This document shows, piece after piece, positions 12,101-23,769 of a stretch of DNA of 64,000 bases (position 1 is the stretch's first letter; every line of letters starts with the position of its first letter). This DNA comes from Manihot esculenta (taxonomy: Eukaryota; Streptophyta; Magnoliopsida; Malpighiales; Euphorbiaceae), in assembly GCF_001659605.2 (NCBI RefSeq), contig NC_035169.2, positions 16,678,263 to 16,742,262 on the forward strand, written 5' to 3'. Under the pieces are notes generated by a model. That model had not been told where the DNA came from and did no database searches. It was given only the letters and a program-made list of their open reading frames with translations. Position numbers and translations under genes: made by a program.

Positions 12101-14120
12101 TGTCTAGCTCTCTCACATAAGCTAGGAACCCCTGACACCCCTTCCTTAACATTCTACGAGCCTGGAGGGCTGATATCAAACCCCTAGGTGTCCCTCTCCT
12201 GTCTCCTCTGAAGACACACTCTGATCCATCCTGGTCTCTGACACTGACTACCTTGTCTCTACAGTTCAGGGTAGCATCATACGTAGATAACCAATCCATC
12301 CCTAGAATGACATCAAAATCTGTCAACTCTAGAACCACCAGGTCAGCTGGAAGGTATCTACTCTCTATGCACACTGGACTGAACCGACAGACTGACTCTG
12401 CCAAAGATGGATCACATTTGGGTCCACTGACCCATAGAGGACACTCTAACTCAGACACTATCAGACCCAACCTCTCTGCAGCTCTAGAAGAAATGAAAGA
12501 GTGAGAAGCACCGGGGTCCATTAAAGCATACACCTCTGAACACCCAATGATGAGATTACCTGACACCACTGTGTTCGACGTGTCTGCCTCCTGCTGAGTC
12601 AGGGTGAAAATCCGTGCTGGGGCTGACGGACCTGCACCTCGGGAACCCATCCCTGATGAAGAGGCTACCCCTCTTCCTCTTCCTCTGCCACTGCTTGGTG
12701 GTACGGCTGAAGCTACGGGCTGAACTACACTGCCAGTACTCATCTGCTGGGATGGTGCAACCAAAGTCGCCTGAGGACATTCCCGTGCATAATGTCCCTC
12801 CTGCCCACATCTATAGCAGGCTGTGGATCCCAACTGACAAGCTCCTCTATGCTGTTTGCCACACCTCTTGCACACTGGAAAATCTGCGCCAGAACTGGAG
12901 CCACTACTCATTCCTAGACCCGACTTAAGCCTGTTCCAGAACTTGCCTCTCTTTCCTCTGAATTTCTCCCATCTTCTCTTACTTGCACTTGCTGTACTCT
13001 GTGAGGAGGAACCTGGTTTAACACCAGAAGACTGTGCCTTGACGACACCTTGACTTATGGCACTGGCCTCCATCTTTCTAGCAGCATCCACAATAGAGTG
13101 GAAACTTTCCTTCTCCGCATGAAGAATCAAAGAGAAATACCTAGGGTGAAGCCTTGTGGCATATCTCTTTGCCTTCTTCTGATCTGTATCATATGCCTGA
13201 CCGACATATGGCAACAATTCCAGGAACTTATCTGTATACTCATCAACGCTCATCTCCTCCGTCTGTCGCAACTGTTCAAACTCCACAACTTTTAGTTCCC
13301 TGGAACTGTCAGGAAAAGCCCATCCAGCAAATTCATTGGCGAACTCTTCCCATGTCATACTCTCAAGTCTCGGGTCCACATAGTTCTTGAACCATTCTCT
13401 AGCTTTCTTGCACTTTAACGTGAACCCTGCCATCTCAATGGCTCTACCATCATCTGCTCCCAACTCACTTGTTATCATTCTAACTGCACTGAGATACTCA
13501 AAGGGATCATCTCCTGTATTGAATTTCGGAGCATCCAACTTTAAGTACTCGGTCATCTTCACCTTACTTCCCCCTGACGAACTGGGTTGCTGTGCTTCCA
13601 CAACAGGGGCTACTGGTTCAGGAGGTGGTGGTGGAGGAACTGATTCCCTCACTTCAGGCTGTACTGGACTTGGATGAACAGGTGGGGGTGGATACATGTG
13701 ATATGGTGGATAAAAGGAAGGATAGGGCATATATGGCATGTAGGGTGGATATGGGGCAAAACTGGAGTAATCCGACGTGCCTCCCATCGGATACTCTGGG
13801 CCCTGTGGAAAGGGTGGATAACCAAACCCAGAGGCCTGAACGCCTCCCTGGGACTCTCCCATACCTTCTTCTGACCTTCCTACACCCATGCTTGCATCTC
13901 TACTCTGATCCTCTTCCCTCACACCTCTTTCTTCTACTGACCTTCCCCCTCTACTTACTCCTCTCCTGCTCTCGTCAGAAGACCTTCTAGGGTCTCGTGA
14001 CGTTCCTTCCCTGCTTGACCTGTGAGATCTTGCCCTTGGCAAGGCAGGTGGACGAGCAGCTGTACCCTCACTTACGGGTGGGACTCCTGTCAATCTCGCG
14101 GATCGACGAGTTCCTCGCAT
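9174..14120 (-). CDS. Gag-Pol polyprotein of element A (Tekay-type gypsy), intact
   Basis: The open frame runs to 14153 (1,659 codons). I place the start at the Met at 14120 (residue 12) because M-R-G-T-R-R-S-A-R begins the protein in every family here. Residue numbers below use the longer frame. Gag has a Pro/Tyr-rich stretch (about 111-190), a conserved core (about 197-365) and a CCHC zinc knuckle (C446, C449, H454, C459). The protease site is D546-P-G-A. Reverse transcriptase covers about 715-960, with catalytic F-I-D-D at 880-883 and a conserved E846. RNase H has D1029, E1066, D1091 and D1134. Integrase has zinc ligands H1246, H1253, C1283 and C1286 and the D,D35E triad D1316, D1377 and E1413. 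A GPF-type module (about 1539-1590) and a chromodomain-like tail (about 1608-1659) follow. All expected catalytic residues are present except that the protease has Pro where Thr/Ser is usual. It would act in cytoplasmic particles and then integrate cDNA in the nucleus. Confidence 0.95.
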   Translation of the reverse strand: MRGTRRSARLTGVPPVSEGTAARPPALPRARSHRSSREGTSRDPRRSSDESRRGVSRGGRSVEERGVREEDQSRDASMGVGRSEEGMGESQGGVQASGFGYPPFPQGPEYPMGGTSDYSSFAPYPPYMPYMPYPSFYPPYHMYPPPPVHPSPVQPEVRESVPPPPPPEPVAPVVEAQQPSSSGGSKVKMTEYLKLDAPKFNTGDDPFEYLSAVRMITSELGADDGRAIEMAGFTLKCKKAREWFKNYVDPRLESMTWEEFANEFAGWAFPDSSRELKVVEFEQLRQTEEMSVDEYTDKFLELLPYVGQAYDTDQKKAKRYATRLHPRYFSLILHAEKESFHSIVDAARKMEASAISQGVVKAQSSGVKPGSSSQSTASASKRRWEKFRGKRGKFWNRLKSGLGMSSGSSSGADFPVCKRCGKQHRGACQLGSTACYRCGQEGHYARECPQATLVAPSQQMSTGSVVQPVASAVPPSSGRGRGRGVASSSGMGSRGAGPSAPARIFTLTQQEADTSNTVVSGNLIIGCSEVYALMDPGASHSFISSRAAERLGLIVSELECPLWVSGPKCDPSLAESVCRFSPVCIESRYLPADLVVLELTDFDVILGMDWLSTYDATLNCRDKVVSVRDQDGSECVFRGDRRGTPRGLISALQARRMLRKGCQGFLAYVRELDSQVREPSLVPVVSDFPDLFPEELPGLPPDREIEFEIELMPNARPISIPPYRMAPAELRELKEQLQDLVAKGFIRPSTSPWGAPVLFVRKKDGPLRLCVDYRQLNKVTIKNKYPLPRIDDLFDQLAGAGCFSKIDLRSGYHQLKIREGDVSKTAFRTRYGHYEFLVMPFGLTNAPAAFMDLMNRVFREYLDRFVIVFIDDILVYSRNAEDHAQHLRIVLQTLREHGLYAKFSKCEFWLRSISFLGHVVSEDGISVDPKKVEAVANWPTPTTVTEIKSFLGLAGYYRRFVQDFSKIAAPMTRLTRKNQKFVWSEECEESFAEVKRRLTSAPVLALPISDEDFTVFCDASRVGLGCVLMQNDRVIAYASRQLKKHELNYPTHDLEMAAVIFALKMWRHYLYGVKCEIYTDHKSLQHILSQRELNLRQRRWVELLSDYDCKIQYHPGKANVVADALSRKSLGSLSHIAVERRPVVKDFYKLVEEGLQLQLSGTGALIAQMRVTPVFLEQVALKQHEDPELVKIARTVQSGNSTEFRFDSEGILRHGKRLCVPDDSSLKADIMREAHNARYSIHPGATKMYQDLRKVYWWPAMKREVAQFVSACETCQRVKLEHQKPAGMLNPLPIPEWKWENIAMDFVVGLPATSNRLDSIWVIVDRLTKSAHFIPVRSNYSVDKLAQVYVDEIVRLHGVPVSIVSDRGPQFTSRFWRSLQNEMGTRLDFSTAFHPQTDGQSERTIQTIEDMLRMCVLDFGGSWRQHLPLVEFAYNNSHHASIGMAPYEALYGRKCRTPVCWEEVGEKTLAGPELIEITSKLVPIIRERIRTAVSRQKSYADIRRKQLEFQEGDMVLLKVSPMKGVVRFGKKGKLAPRYIGPFEILQKIGPVSYKLDLPASMERIHPVFHVSMLRKFVSDPEKVLSEPEVEILSDLTYVEQPVRILDTQIRKLRNKEIPMVKVLWNHHNLEECTWETRESMLQQYPYLF

Positions 14121-14337
14121 CTTCACTCTCTGGAACACAACATCACATAACACATCAGCAACACATCAAAAACATGCACATGCATAACTCAGGGCATTGC
14201 ACATCAGCATATAGACAGGACTGACATCCTATCCTAGTGGACATGTTTTCCTATGGTGCTTGACCTACTAAACTTCTCTATGAGCCCAACTCTCTCTATA
14301 GGTCCGACCATGTGAACCTAGGGCTCTGATACCAATC
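14121..14337 (-). promoter_or_regulatory. Untranslated leader of A with PBS (14322-14334) and acceptor-like site before gag
   Basis: The PBS TGGTATCAGAGCC (minus strand) lies three bases inside the 5' LTR edge at 14338. A 3' splice-like site, TGTTGTGTTCCAG, ends at 14130, nine bases before the gag ATG. A matching site is at the same place in B, C, F and H. Splicing to it would remove the PBS from the mRNA. This role is inferred; only the motif is seen. Confidence 0.7.
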
Positions 14338-14793
14338 TGTAACAGCCCGGAAACCGAACTGCCACCGGCACTAGGATCCAGATCGACTTAAGGTCGCCGG
14401 GACCCGTAGTAAGCCTGCTATCCTGTCTGTAGACCTGTGAACTCCCATACATGATCATACATTTTCTGTAAAACCATAAAACTTTTCTTTAGTCCAAGGC
14501 TTAACCTGTGCATGCACTCTCTCTGTGCTCTACTAATCCCTACTAGAGCTCCTCATGGCTCTAGGCGGATCAAGCTCATAATGTTAAGCCTGGTTTTACT
14601 CATAAACATACAACAATAAAGAAACATACATAAACTGATCATGTGACTCCAAGGGATTACAAGTCTTATAAATCAAGCACCATTCTATACACTGTACATA
14701 TACATTATCTCTGTCCAAATACATGTCCACACTAGCTATTACAAAACTCTGTACTCTTCCTGTACCCTGCTGAGTTCTCTCTGATCTCTGAAC

Positions 14794-15230
14794 CTGCACA
14801 ACTGACGTTAGGGGAGAGGGATGAGCTACAATAGCCCAGTGAGTAGAATAGGCAAATACAGGTGATAAAACATGCTCTCATGGAATGCAACACATAATCA
14901 CATAACCTCGGCCGGACGGATCAAAACTCCCTCTATCTCATCTGGGGTACCTAAGTACCATTTGCCTGGTCCCCGTAGGGCTGTTCCAGGTCTTTATGCC
15001 TGGTCCTCGTAAGGCTGTTCCAGGTCTTTCCTCTGAGGGCTAATGAATCCTCACGAAGTCCGTGCCGTCTCACATAAGCAATGTACAAGGAGCAATGCCA
15101 AGTACAAGGATAAATGCAATGCATCATCTTTGTGTACACTAATGCACTCACCCTAAAGCATATTCATGATGCATGAAGCATGATAAAATATCAGTTTTCA
15201 TATTAAAACATTAAGTTACATTCCACTCAC
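14794..15230 (-). other. Predicted leader intron 2 of element A, containing the hairpin array
   Basis: The donor-like ACCAG|GTGAGTGG is at 15231/15230. The acceptor-like site ends TTGTGCAG at 14794, after a CTCCCCTAAC stretch that offers a pyrimidine tract and a CTAAC branch-point candidate. The same pair occurs in C, D, F and H. The tandem hairpin units (14964-15030) lie within it. Confidence 0.5.
14964..15030 (-). repeat. Two 33-bp hairpin units in A's 5' LTR
   Basis: Same units as at 7576-7642. Outer arms are CCUGG/CCAGG. The inner stem is closed over UACG, a member of the stable UNCG tetraloop class, with a compensating base-pair change between the two units. Confidence 0.75.
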
Positions 15231-15307
15231 CTGGTTATCTCTGCACTGACTCTGCAGGTTCTGACTCTGGACTCACTGCTGATGTCCCTGATTCCTCTGG
15301 TCCGTAC

Positions 15308-15967
15308 CTACACAGGTGGACTCAAATGAGGGACTAAACTCACTCAAGAACATCTCTAAGAAACTCCCCAAAACCCCTCTAAACAATCCTCAAACCATCA
15401 CATAAAACATGCAAAAGGAAGCTGGACAGGGCACTTTCGGCGGCAGGTTCGGCGGCCGAAACCCCACTCCAGAGACGAAACTCATGCATGTTCGGCGGCA
15501 CCTTCGGCGGCCGAAGGTCTCGTCCAGAGACGAAACTCACACACTTTCGGCGGCCGAACTCCCTCTTTCGGCGGCCGAAAGTCCCTTTCTAAACCGAAAG
15601 CCTAGCTTTCGGGGGCAACCTTTGGCAGCCGAACTGCCTCCACAAAGGGTTCGGCGGCCGAACCTTCCTTCGGCGGCCGAACCTGGTTTTGCCCGAAGGG
15701 CAGAACCCTGCTCTGTTTCATGCAAACTTTGCCCAAAAACCTACAAACATGCATAGCAACTACTCCCAACTAGCATATACACATATATATGCACAAAGGG
15801 GTCTAAAACTATCCTAAAACCCCAAACAAACATAGCACATAACACTTAATCATGCTAGAACACCACAAATCACCAAAAACCTCACCTAAACCTAAACATG
15901 CATACTACCCATACAAACTTCATAAAACCTTTCAAAATCATCAAAGAAGCTCAGGATCTTCACTTAC
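15308..15967 (-). other. Predicted leader intron 1 of element A
   Basis: The donor-like AAGAG|GTAAGTG is at 15968/15967 and the acceptor-like CCACCTGTGTAG|G at 15308/15307. The donor is conserved at the same place in B (33596), C (25512), D (31283), F (55176) and H (52525). The acceptor has a weak pyrimidine tract, so this intron is the less certain of the two. Confidence 0.45.
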
Positions 15968-16207
15968 CTCTTACACAACGTGAGGATGAAGGATCCTAAC
16001 GTGGAGATATGAAGAAAAGCTCTTCCAAAGCTCCAAGCTTCAAAACTTGGTTCTTTTGCTCAAAACCTTCATAAATCACCAAAACTCTTAAAACTCTTGA
16101 AAGATTTGATGAAAATCATGGAAAACAGGAAAGTCAACGTAGGAGAGGCTGGAACTCACCTCTGGCTGCAAGTGGAGGAGAAATAACCTCCTTCCACCGA
16201 CCCTTGG

Positions 16208-16220
16208 CCCTTTTATAGGT
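16208..16220 (-). promoter_or_regulatory. TATA box of element A's 5' LTR
   Basis: The minus strand reads CCTATAAAAGGGCC. The same TATA sits at the same LTR position in every family of the window. Inverted-repeat motifs with a GCCGCC core lie just upstream (16237-16305). Confidence 0.7.
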
Positions 16221-16484
16221 GGCTGGCCAGACCACCTTCGGCAGCCGAACGTGAAGCCGCAACCATGCAATGTTCGGCGGCCGAAAGTGACCTTCGGCGG
16301 CCGAACCTTTGCATTTCTCCCTTGTTGCTTTTCTTTCAAAACTCAAGTCTTTTAACCCTTCAAACCATGAAAACAAATGAAAAGACTTTAGAAAACATAT
16401 GCATTACCCTTCTCGAGGGTTCCGACACCCGAGATTCCACCGGACTATAGGAATTCCGATGCCGGACTCGAGCCGGGTATTACA

Positions 16485-17724
16485 CCCCCCCTTAAGAACA
16501 TTCGTCCCCGAATGTTCCTCAACTAACACATAGCATGGCATACACATAACATACACATAAAACACATAGAACTCACAAGGGACAAACCTCAGAAAAGATA
16601 AGGGTATTGCTGGAGCATGGACTCCCATGTCTCCCAGGTGCACTCTTCCATATTGTGGTGGTTCCATAGGACTTTCACCATCGGGATTTCCTTGTTTCTT
16701 AGCTTTCTGATCTGGGTGTCTACGATCCGCACTGGCTGCTCAACATAGGTGAGATCCTCTTGGATCTCCACATCAGGCTCACTAAGAACCTTGCCCGGAT
16801 CTGACACAAATTTCCTCAACATTGAAACATGGAAAACCGGATGGATTCTTGCCATTGAAGCAGGCAAATCTAGCTGGTACGACACATTCCCAATCTTCTG
16901 CAAGATTTCGAAGGGTCCGATGTATCGTGGGGCTAGTTTACCTTTCTTCCCAAAGCGAACCACTTCTCTCATTGGAGACACCTTGAGCAATACCATATCC
17001 CCCTCCTGAAACTCTACCTGCCTTCTGCGGATGTCTGCATAACTCTTCTGTCTGCTTGCAGCAGTCTTGATTCTCTCTCTGATTATGGGTACCACCCTGC
17101 TGGTGATCTCTACAAGCTCAGGCCCTGCCAAGGCCTTTTATCCAACTTTCTCCCAGCAAACAGGTGACCTGCACTTCCTCCCATATAAAGCTTCATAGGG
17201 AGCCATCCCGATGCTAGCATGATGGCTGTTATTGTAGGCAAACTCCACCAAAGGTAGGTGCTGCCTCCAAGAACCGCCAAAGTCCAGCACACACATTCTA
17301 AGCATATCCTCGATAGTCTGGATGGTCCTTTCGGACTGTCCGTCCGTCTGGGGGTGGAAGGCAGTACTGAAATCCAATCTAGTACCCATGGCATTCTGCA
17401 GACTCCGCCAAAACCTAGAGGTGAACTGGGGCCCTCTATCCGACACTATCGAAACCGGAACCCCATGCAGCCTGACGATCTCATCCACATATACCTGCGC
17501 CAACTTGTCCACAGAGTAGCCACTCCTGACAGGGATGAAGTGAGCAGATTTGGTGAGTCTGTCCACAATCACCCATATGGAGTCCAATCTGTTGGATGCT
17601 GCCGGTAACCCCACTACGAAATCCATAGCTATATTCTCCCATTTCCACTCTGGAATAGGTAGCGGGTTAAGCATTCCAGCCGGCTTCTGATGTTCCAGCT
17701 TCACCCTCTGACACACTTCGCAGG
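16485..17724 (-). pseudogene. Element B, 3' part of pol: integrase core, GPF module, chromodomain-like tail
   Basis: After A, B resumes with the rest of its PPT and the palindrome with arms AACATTCG/CGAATGTT. The pol end is at 16589. 16589-17131 encodes the end of integrase, the GPF-type module and the tail ending QQYPYLF. A TAA at 17138-17140 replaces a Glu codon (family context VGEKALAG). 17141-17716 encodes the integrase core with its D, D and E residues intact. The left edge of element C lies in the integrase zinc finger, just after the first Cys of the CxxC pair. The upstream part continues at 26058. Confidence 0.9.
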
Positions 17725-19034
17725 TGTAACAGCCCGCTTACCGGACCATCACCGGCACTAGGATCCAGATCGGCTTAAGGCCGCCGGGACCCGTAGTAAG
17801 CCACCTGTAAACTCTGTGTACCTGATAAAACCCATACATGATCACACTTAAACTTAACACTGTTACTTACTCTTCTCTATTATTTTCTTTTTTTCTTTCT
17901 TTGCTTGACTATCTTTTCTTTTCTTGAAACTTTTCTCATCAACTAAGCCTGGACTATGCATGCTCTGTCTGTATGCACTCGAAGAGTGATACCTGCTATG
18001 GTACCATACAGTAACTACAGAGATAGAAATACTACCATGCACCAAGCCTAGCTCTCATCACAACATTGTCTCAAACATATATAACATAAAAGGATCATGT
18101 ACAAAGGATAACAAGCACTAGGGCCAAGCACAATACTCTAATACTCTATATAACTTGCTTTTACATCATTTCTATACATTACATAAACTCTGTACTGTAC
18201 ATTATTATCATGTCCACTATTCTATACTAGTACATATGCGTTTACCCTTGCTTTCTCTTTCTCTTTCTCTTCTCTGAGGCCCTGAAAAATGGGGTTAGGG
18301 AGAGGGATGAGCTACTAAAGCCCAGTGAGCGGAAACCATAAAAACATTTAAAATATGCTATAATGAAATGCATCACTGCACAAACATTTCACATCTCAGA
18401 TTGGACATGACCCCAAAACTCCCTCTGTCGGTGCCCGGCCCCCAAAGGAGCTCACACAGGTCTTTCACTAACTACTCATGGTGCCCGACCCTATAAGGGC
18501 TCTCACAGGACTCATCCAAGTTAAATGCCCGGCCCCAAAGGAGCTCACACAGGACATACAATAATGACAGACTTATGGGCTATTGGAGTCGCCTCGGTCC
18601 AATCCACATAAACAAATAATAATGCAATGCCTCAACTTGGTGAATACTAATGCAAAGCATCCTACATAAACATGGCAGTAATGATGCATGAATCATGCTG
18701 AAACATTCATTAACTTAAAACAAAGTTCTGTTCCACTCACCTCTGTCAACTGCTGAGCAGTCGCTGTAACTCTAACTCTGTGGGCCTCCTTGGTCTCTCG
18801 GGTCCGTACCTACACAGGTGGACTCAAATGAGGACCAAACTTACTTAAACATAACTCTTAATATCTCCCCAAAACCCCTCTAAAACATCATAAGCATGCA
18901 TGACAAAATGGGCAAAGGAAGGCTGGTCAGGGCACTTTCGGCGGCTGGTTCGGCGGCCGAAACCTCCCTCCAGAGACGAAACTCATGCATGTTCGGCGGC
19001 ACCTTCGGCGGCCGAAAGCCTCGTCCAGAGACGA
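17725..19034 (-). repeat. Truncated 3' LTR of element C
   Basis: It matches the first part of 23770-26052 closely, including the hairpin array at 18431-18556, up to the CCAGAGACGAA motif at about 19034. There it jumps into integrase sequence. Two copies of the TTCGG/CCGAA motif lie just before the breakpoint. Confidence 0.9.
18431..18556 (-). repeat. Three hairpin units in C's LTR
   Basis: Units start near 18431, 18481 and 18525. On the minus strand they fold as GCUCC-UUUG-GGGGC, GCCCU-UAU-AGGGU and GCUCC-UUU-GGGGC. The arms change together. The second copy of the array is at 24475-24600. Confidence 0.65.
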
Positions 19035-22000
19035 ACTATGTGCTTTCTGCGAACGTCTGCATAGCTCTTCTGCCGACTAACAGCAGTCTTGAGCCTCTCT
19101 CTGATAATGGGCACCACCCTGTTCGTGATCTCTACTAACTCAGGCCCTGCTAGGGACCTTTCTCCAACTTCTTCCCAACAAACTGGTGACCTGCACTTCC
19201 TCCCATACAGAGCTTCATATGGGGCCATCCCTATGCTAGCATGATGGCTATTGTTGTAGGCAAACTCCACTAAGGGTAGATGCTGCCTCCAAGATCCGCC
19301 AAAATCTAGCACACACATTCGAAGCATATCTTCTATGGTCTGGATGGTCCTCTCTGACTGTCCGTCAGTCTGTGGATGGAAAGCAGTGCTGAAATCTAAT
19401 CTTGTGCCCATAGCCTCTTGCAGACTTCGCCAAAACCTGGAGGTAAACTGGGGTCCTCTGTCAGACACTATAGAAACAGGAGCCCCATGCAACCTCACAA
19501 CTTCCCCAACATATACCTGCGCTAGCTTGTCCACAGAGTAGCCGCTCCTGACAGGAATGAAGTGAGCAGATTTCGTCAGTCTATCCACTATCACCCATAT
19601 GGAGTCTAGTCTGTTGGACGTCGCCGGTAAGCCCACTACAAAATCCATGGCTATGTTCTCCCATTTCCATTCTGGAATCGGCAGTGGGTTAAGCATTCCA
19701 GCCGGCTTCTGATGCTCTAGCTTCACCCTTTGACATATCTCGCAGGCTGACACAAACTGTGCCACTTCTCTCTTCATTGCTGGCCACCAATACACTCTCT
19801 TCAGATCTTGATACATCTTGGTGGCTCCAGGGTGAATGCTATATCTCGCATTATGAGCTTCTCTCATAATGTCTCCTTTCAAACTGATATCGTCTGGTAC
19901 ACATAGTCTATGCCCGTAGCGGAGAATCCCTTGGTTGTCGAATCTGAACTCTTCGCTCTTGCCTGACTGAACAGTCCTGGCAATCTTGACCAACACTGGA
20001 TCCTCATGTTGTTTCTGAGCCACCTGCTCCAGAAACACGGGTGTAACTCTCATCTGTGCAATCAAAGCACCTGTACCAGTTACCTCTAACTGTAGCCCTT
20101 CTTCAACTAACCTGTAGAAGTCCTTCACCACCGGCCTCCTCTCTGCTGTAATGTGAGCTAAACTACCTAGTGATTTCCGGCTTAAGGCATCGGCTACAAC
20201 ATTTGCCTTTCCCGGATGATACTGGATTCTGCAATCATAATCACTAAGCAATTCCACCCACCGTCTCTGCCTCACATTTAACTCTCTCTGACTCAGGATG
20301 TGCTGTAGGCTCTTATGATCTGTAAAGATCTCACATTTCACCCCATAGAGGTAATGCCTCCACATCTTGAGTGCAAAGATAACAGCTGCCATCTCAAGAT
20401 CGTGTGTGGGATAGTTCAGCTCGTGCTTCTTCAGCTGTCTAGAAGCATAAGCTATTACTCTGTCATTCTGCATTAACACACAACCTAATCCCACTCGGGA
20501 TGCATCACAGAATACTGTGAAGTCCTCATCACTAGTAGGCAGAGCTAAAACCGGTGCTGAAGTTAATCTTTTCTTTAACTCTTCAAAGCTCGCTTCACAT
20601 TGGTCAGACCATGTGAATCTCTGGTTCTTTCTGGTTAATCTGGTCATAGGAGCCGCTATCTTAGAGAAGTCCTGAACGAACCTCCTGTAGTAGCCTGCCA
20701 AACCCAAGAAACTCTTGACCTCTGTCACTGTGGTGGGTCTAGGCCAGTTGGCTACAGCTTCTATCTTCTTGGGGTCCACTGCTATACCTTGATCTGACAC
20801 TACATGCCCCAAGAATGAAATGCTCCTTAGCCAGAACTCACACTTGGAGAACTTGGCATATAAACCATACTCTCTCAAGGTCTGCAGGACTATCCTCAGA
20901 TGATGGGCATGCTCCTCTGCATTCCTGGAATACACCAAGATATCATCTATGAAGACAATAACAAAGTGATCCAGGTACTCTCTGAAAACTCGGTTCATGA
21001 GATCCATGAATGCTGCAGGGGCGTTAGTCAACCCGAACGGCATCACTAAAAACTCATAATGCCCATATCTGGTCCTGAAAGCTGTCTTAGGTACATCCTC
21101 TTCCCTGATTCTCAGCTGATGATAGCCCGATCTCAGATCTATCTTAGAAAAACAACCTGCTCCTGCTAGCTGGTCGAATAGATCATCGATCCTGGGTAGA
21201 GGATACTTATTCTTGGTAGTGACTTTGTTCAACTGCCTGTAGTCGATACAAAGTCTAAGGGATCCATCCTTCTTCTTGACAAACAACACTGGAGCACCCC
21301 AGGGTGAGGTACTTGGACGGATGAAACCCTTATCTACCAACTCCTGTAGCTGCTCTTTCAACTCTTTCAGCTCTGCTGGGGCCATCCTGTAGGGAGGAAT
21401 AGAGATCGGTCTGGTACCAGGCACTAACTCTATCTCGAACTCTATTTCCCTATCAGGTGGTAGTCCTGGAAGCTCATCTGGAAACACATCTGGGAACTCT
21501 CTGACTACGGGCACTGAACTAGGGTCCCTAACCTGACTGTCTAGCTCTCTCACATGAGCTAGATATCCCTGACATCCCCTCCTGAGCGACCTACGAGCCT
21601 GTAGGGCTGATATCAGACCTCTAGGCGTGCCCCTCCTGTCTCCTCTGAAGACAAACTCAGATCCATCCTCATCTCTGAACTTAACTACCTTGTCTCTACA
21701 GTCCAAGGTAGCACCATATGCAGATAGCCAATCCATCCCTAGAATGACGTCAAAATCTGTCAACTCTAGAACCACAAGGTCAGCTGGAAGGCATCTACCA
21801 TCTATAAACACTGGACTATGTCGACAGACTGTCTCTGCCAACGATGGATCACACTTAGGGCCAACAAAGGAATGTGAAGCACCAGGGTCTAACAAAGCAT
21901 ACACCTCAGAACACCCAATGAGAAGGTTACCTGACACCACGGTGTTAGAAGTGTTTGCCTCCTGCTGTGTCATCGTGAAAATCCGCGCCGGAGCTGACGG

Positions 22001-23483
22001 ACCTCCACCTCTGGGACCTGCAGATGAAGAGGCTGACCCTCTCCCTCTGCCTCTGCCCTGCGTCATAACTGAAACTGGTGGCTGTGGCATGCTAGCTGGA
22101 GCTGTCTGCTGGGATGGTGCCGTGAAAGATGCCTGAGGGCACTCACGAGCCATGTGTCCCTCCTGGCCGCACCTGTAACATCCTGTAATCCCAAAGCGAC
22201 AAACTCCTCTGTGCGCTTTACCGCACCTACTACACACTGGAACCTCTGAGCCTGAACTCATGCCACTGCCTAATCCCAGACCTGCTTTAATCTTATTCCA
22301 GAACTTATTCTTCCTCGACTTCTGAGTGGAACCACTCCACTTCTTACCACTGGAAGTTGCTGCACCCTGTGAAGAGGGATCTGACTTGCCCCTACCTGGG
22401 GTCTTAGAACCAGAGGACTGTGCCGGCTGCTGTTTCACTGTACCCTGTATAATGGCACTAGCCTCCATTCTCCGTGCTAAATCCACCACGGTGTGGAAAC
22501 TCTCCCTCTCGGCTGCATGGATCAAAGAGGAATACCTGGAATGCACCTGCATACCGCAGCAACTCAAGAAACCTGTCAGTAAACTCATCAATACTCATAT
22601 CCTCTGTCTGCTTGAGCTGCTCAAACTCTATCATTTTTAGCTCTTTCGAACTATCTGGGAATGCCCATCCGGCAAACTCATTAGCAAACTCCTCCCAAGA
22701 CATGTTATCCAACCTGGGGTCCACATAGACGCCAAACCATTCCTTCGCCTTCTTACATTTTAAAGTGAACCCTGCCATCTGAATGGCTCTGGTATCATCT
22801 GCCCCTAACTCATCTGCTATCATCTTGACTGCTTTAATGTACTCAAACGGATCATCTCCTGATTGGTACTTAGGAGCATCTAACTTTAGGTAATCTGTCA
22901 TCTTTACCTTGCTCCTCACAGATGGGCCAGGTTGAGGTGTTTGGATAACTGGGGCTTCTGGTTGTACCACTGGTGGTGGTGGGGGAGGTGCAGAACTTTC
23001 TGGTGTAGAGTATGCTGGACTGGGATAAAAAGGTGAGGGTGGATACATGGGATATGGTGGATATGGGGGGTAATACGGTGGATAAGGCATATATGTGGGA
23101 TATGGGTGAAAACTAGGATAATCCGATGTACCTCCCATCGAATATCCTGGGCCCTGTGGGTAGGGCTGATAGTGGGGTGGATAACCATACCCCGAGGCCT
23201 GACCGCCTCCCTGTGATGATCCCACATCCTCCTCTGTAGTGCCAACACCTAACCCTCCATCCCTTCTTGGATCCACATCCATCTCTTCCCTTGTATCACT
23301 AGATCTTCTTCTCTGTTCTGTCTCCCTCCTGCTTTCATCAAAAGACCTTCTAGGGTCTCTTGATGCTCTTTCTCTGCCTGCCCTTTGGGACATAGCTCTT
23401 GGCAAAGCAGGGGGACGCCCTTCCATTCCCTCATTCTCGGGCGGAGCTCCAGTCAATCTAGCTGATCGACGGGTTCCTCTCAT
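19035..23483 (-). pseudogene. Broken gag-pol of element C
   Basis: The gag start is the Met at 23483. Gag reads normally (Pro/Tyr-rich region, conserved core) to about 22565. There about 50 bp are deleted after E-L-L and the frame shifts. A second frame picks up at H-S-R-Y-S-S and runs from about 22560 to 18983. It carries the zinc knuckle, a protease-region deletion of about 22 codons near 21863, reverse transcriptase with F-I-D-D, RNase H, and integrase with its D, D and E residues. It then enters the LTR after R-R-K-H, losing the GPF module and chromodomain-like tail. All other catalytic motifs are readable, so decay is mainly by deletion. Confidence 0.9.
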
Positions 23484-23769
23484 CTTAGCTTCTGAAAACA
23501 TAACATGAACTTTAGCATCATAGGATCCATGTAACAACATGAACCCTCAACTCATAGCATAGCATATCATAGCATACCATTAAATGCACATGCAGAACAT
23601 CATGGCATTACACATCAAGACAGGACTCAACATCCTATCCTAGTGGACATGATCTTCCTATTGTGCTTGCCCTCTAAAACAACCTCTTTCCGATGTGAGA
23701 TATCTCTAATCCCTGAGCATCTTAGCTCAGCACACCGTACTCTAGAGGCCCTATGCTCTGATACCAATC
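23484..23769 (-). promoter_or_regulatory. Leader of element C with PBS (23755-23766) and acceptor-like site
   Basis: TGGTATCAGAGC lies three bases from the LTR edge. An acceptor-like TTATGTTTTCAG ends at 23492, eight bases before the gag ATG. The stretch next to the PBS (about 23675-23750) differs from the other families, which share a CCTAGGTTCATATGGTCGG-like sequence there. Confidence 0.7.

Larger units (their letters stand above)
6950..16484 (-). mobile_element. Element A: complete Tekay-type Ty3/gypsy retrotransposon, TSD CCCCC
   Basis: A 9,535-bp element with two 2,147-bp LTRs, PBS, PPT and one uninterrupted gag-pol ORF, all on the minus strand. The target duplication is CCCCC at 6945-6949 and 16485-16489. 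By eye the LTRs differ at only three or so positions (near 7169, 7430 and 8437 against their partners), which indicates a recent insertion. Domain order is gag, protease, reverse transcriptase, RNase H, integrase, chromodomain-like tail, as in chromoviruses of the Tekay/Del clade. It is the best candidate in the window for an autonomous, possibly mobile element. Confidence 0.95.
14338..16484 (-). repeat. 5' LTR of element A
   Basis: It is 2,147 bp, the same length as the 3' LTR and almost identical. U3 lies at the high-coordinate side. It carries TTCGG/CCGAA motifs near 16237, 16272 and 16293 and a TATA box at about 16208-16220, followed by a long R/U5. The retrotransposon transcript should start about 25-35 bases below the TATA, near 16180. 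Confidence 0.95.

Noticed and set aside
11278..13990. Plus-strand ORFs of 80-130 codons inside A's gag-pol (and similar ones in C, F and H)
   Set aside because: They are antisense shadows of the real minus-strand polyprotein, with no features of their own.
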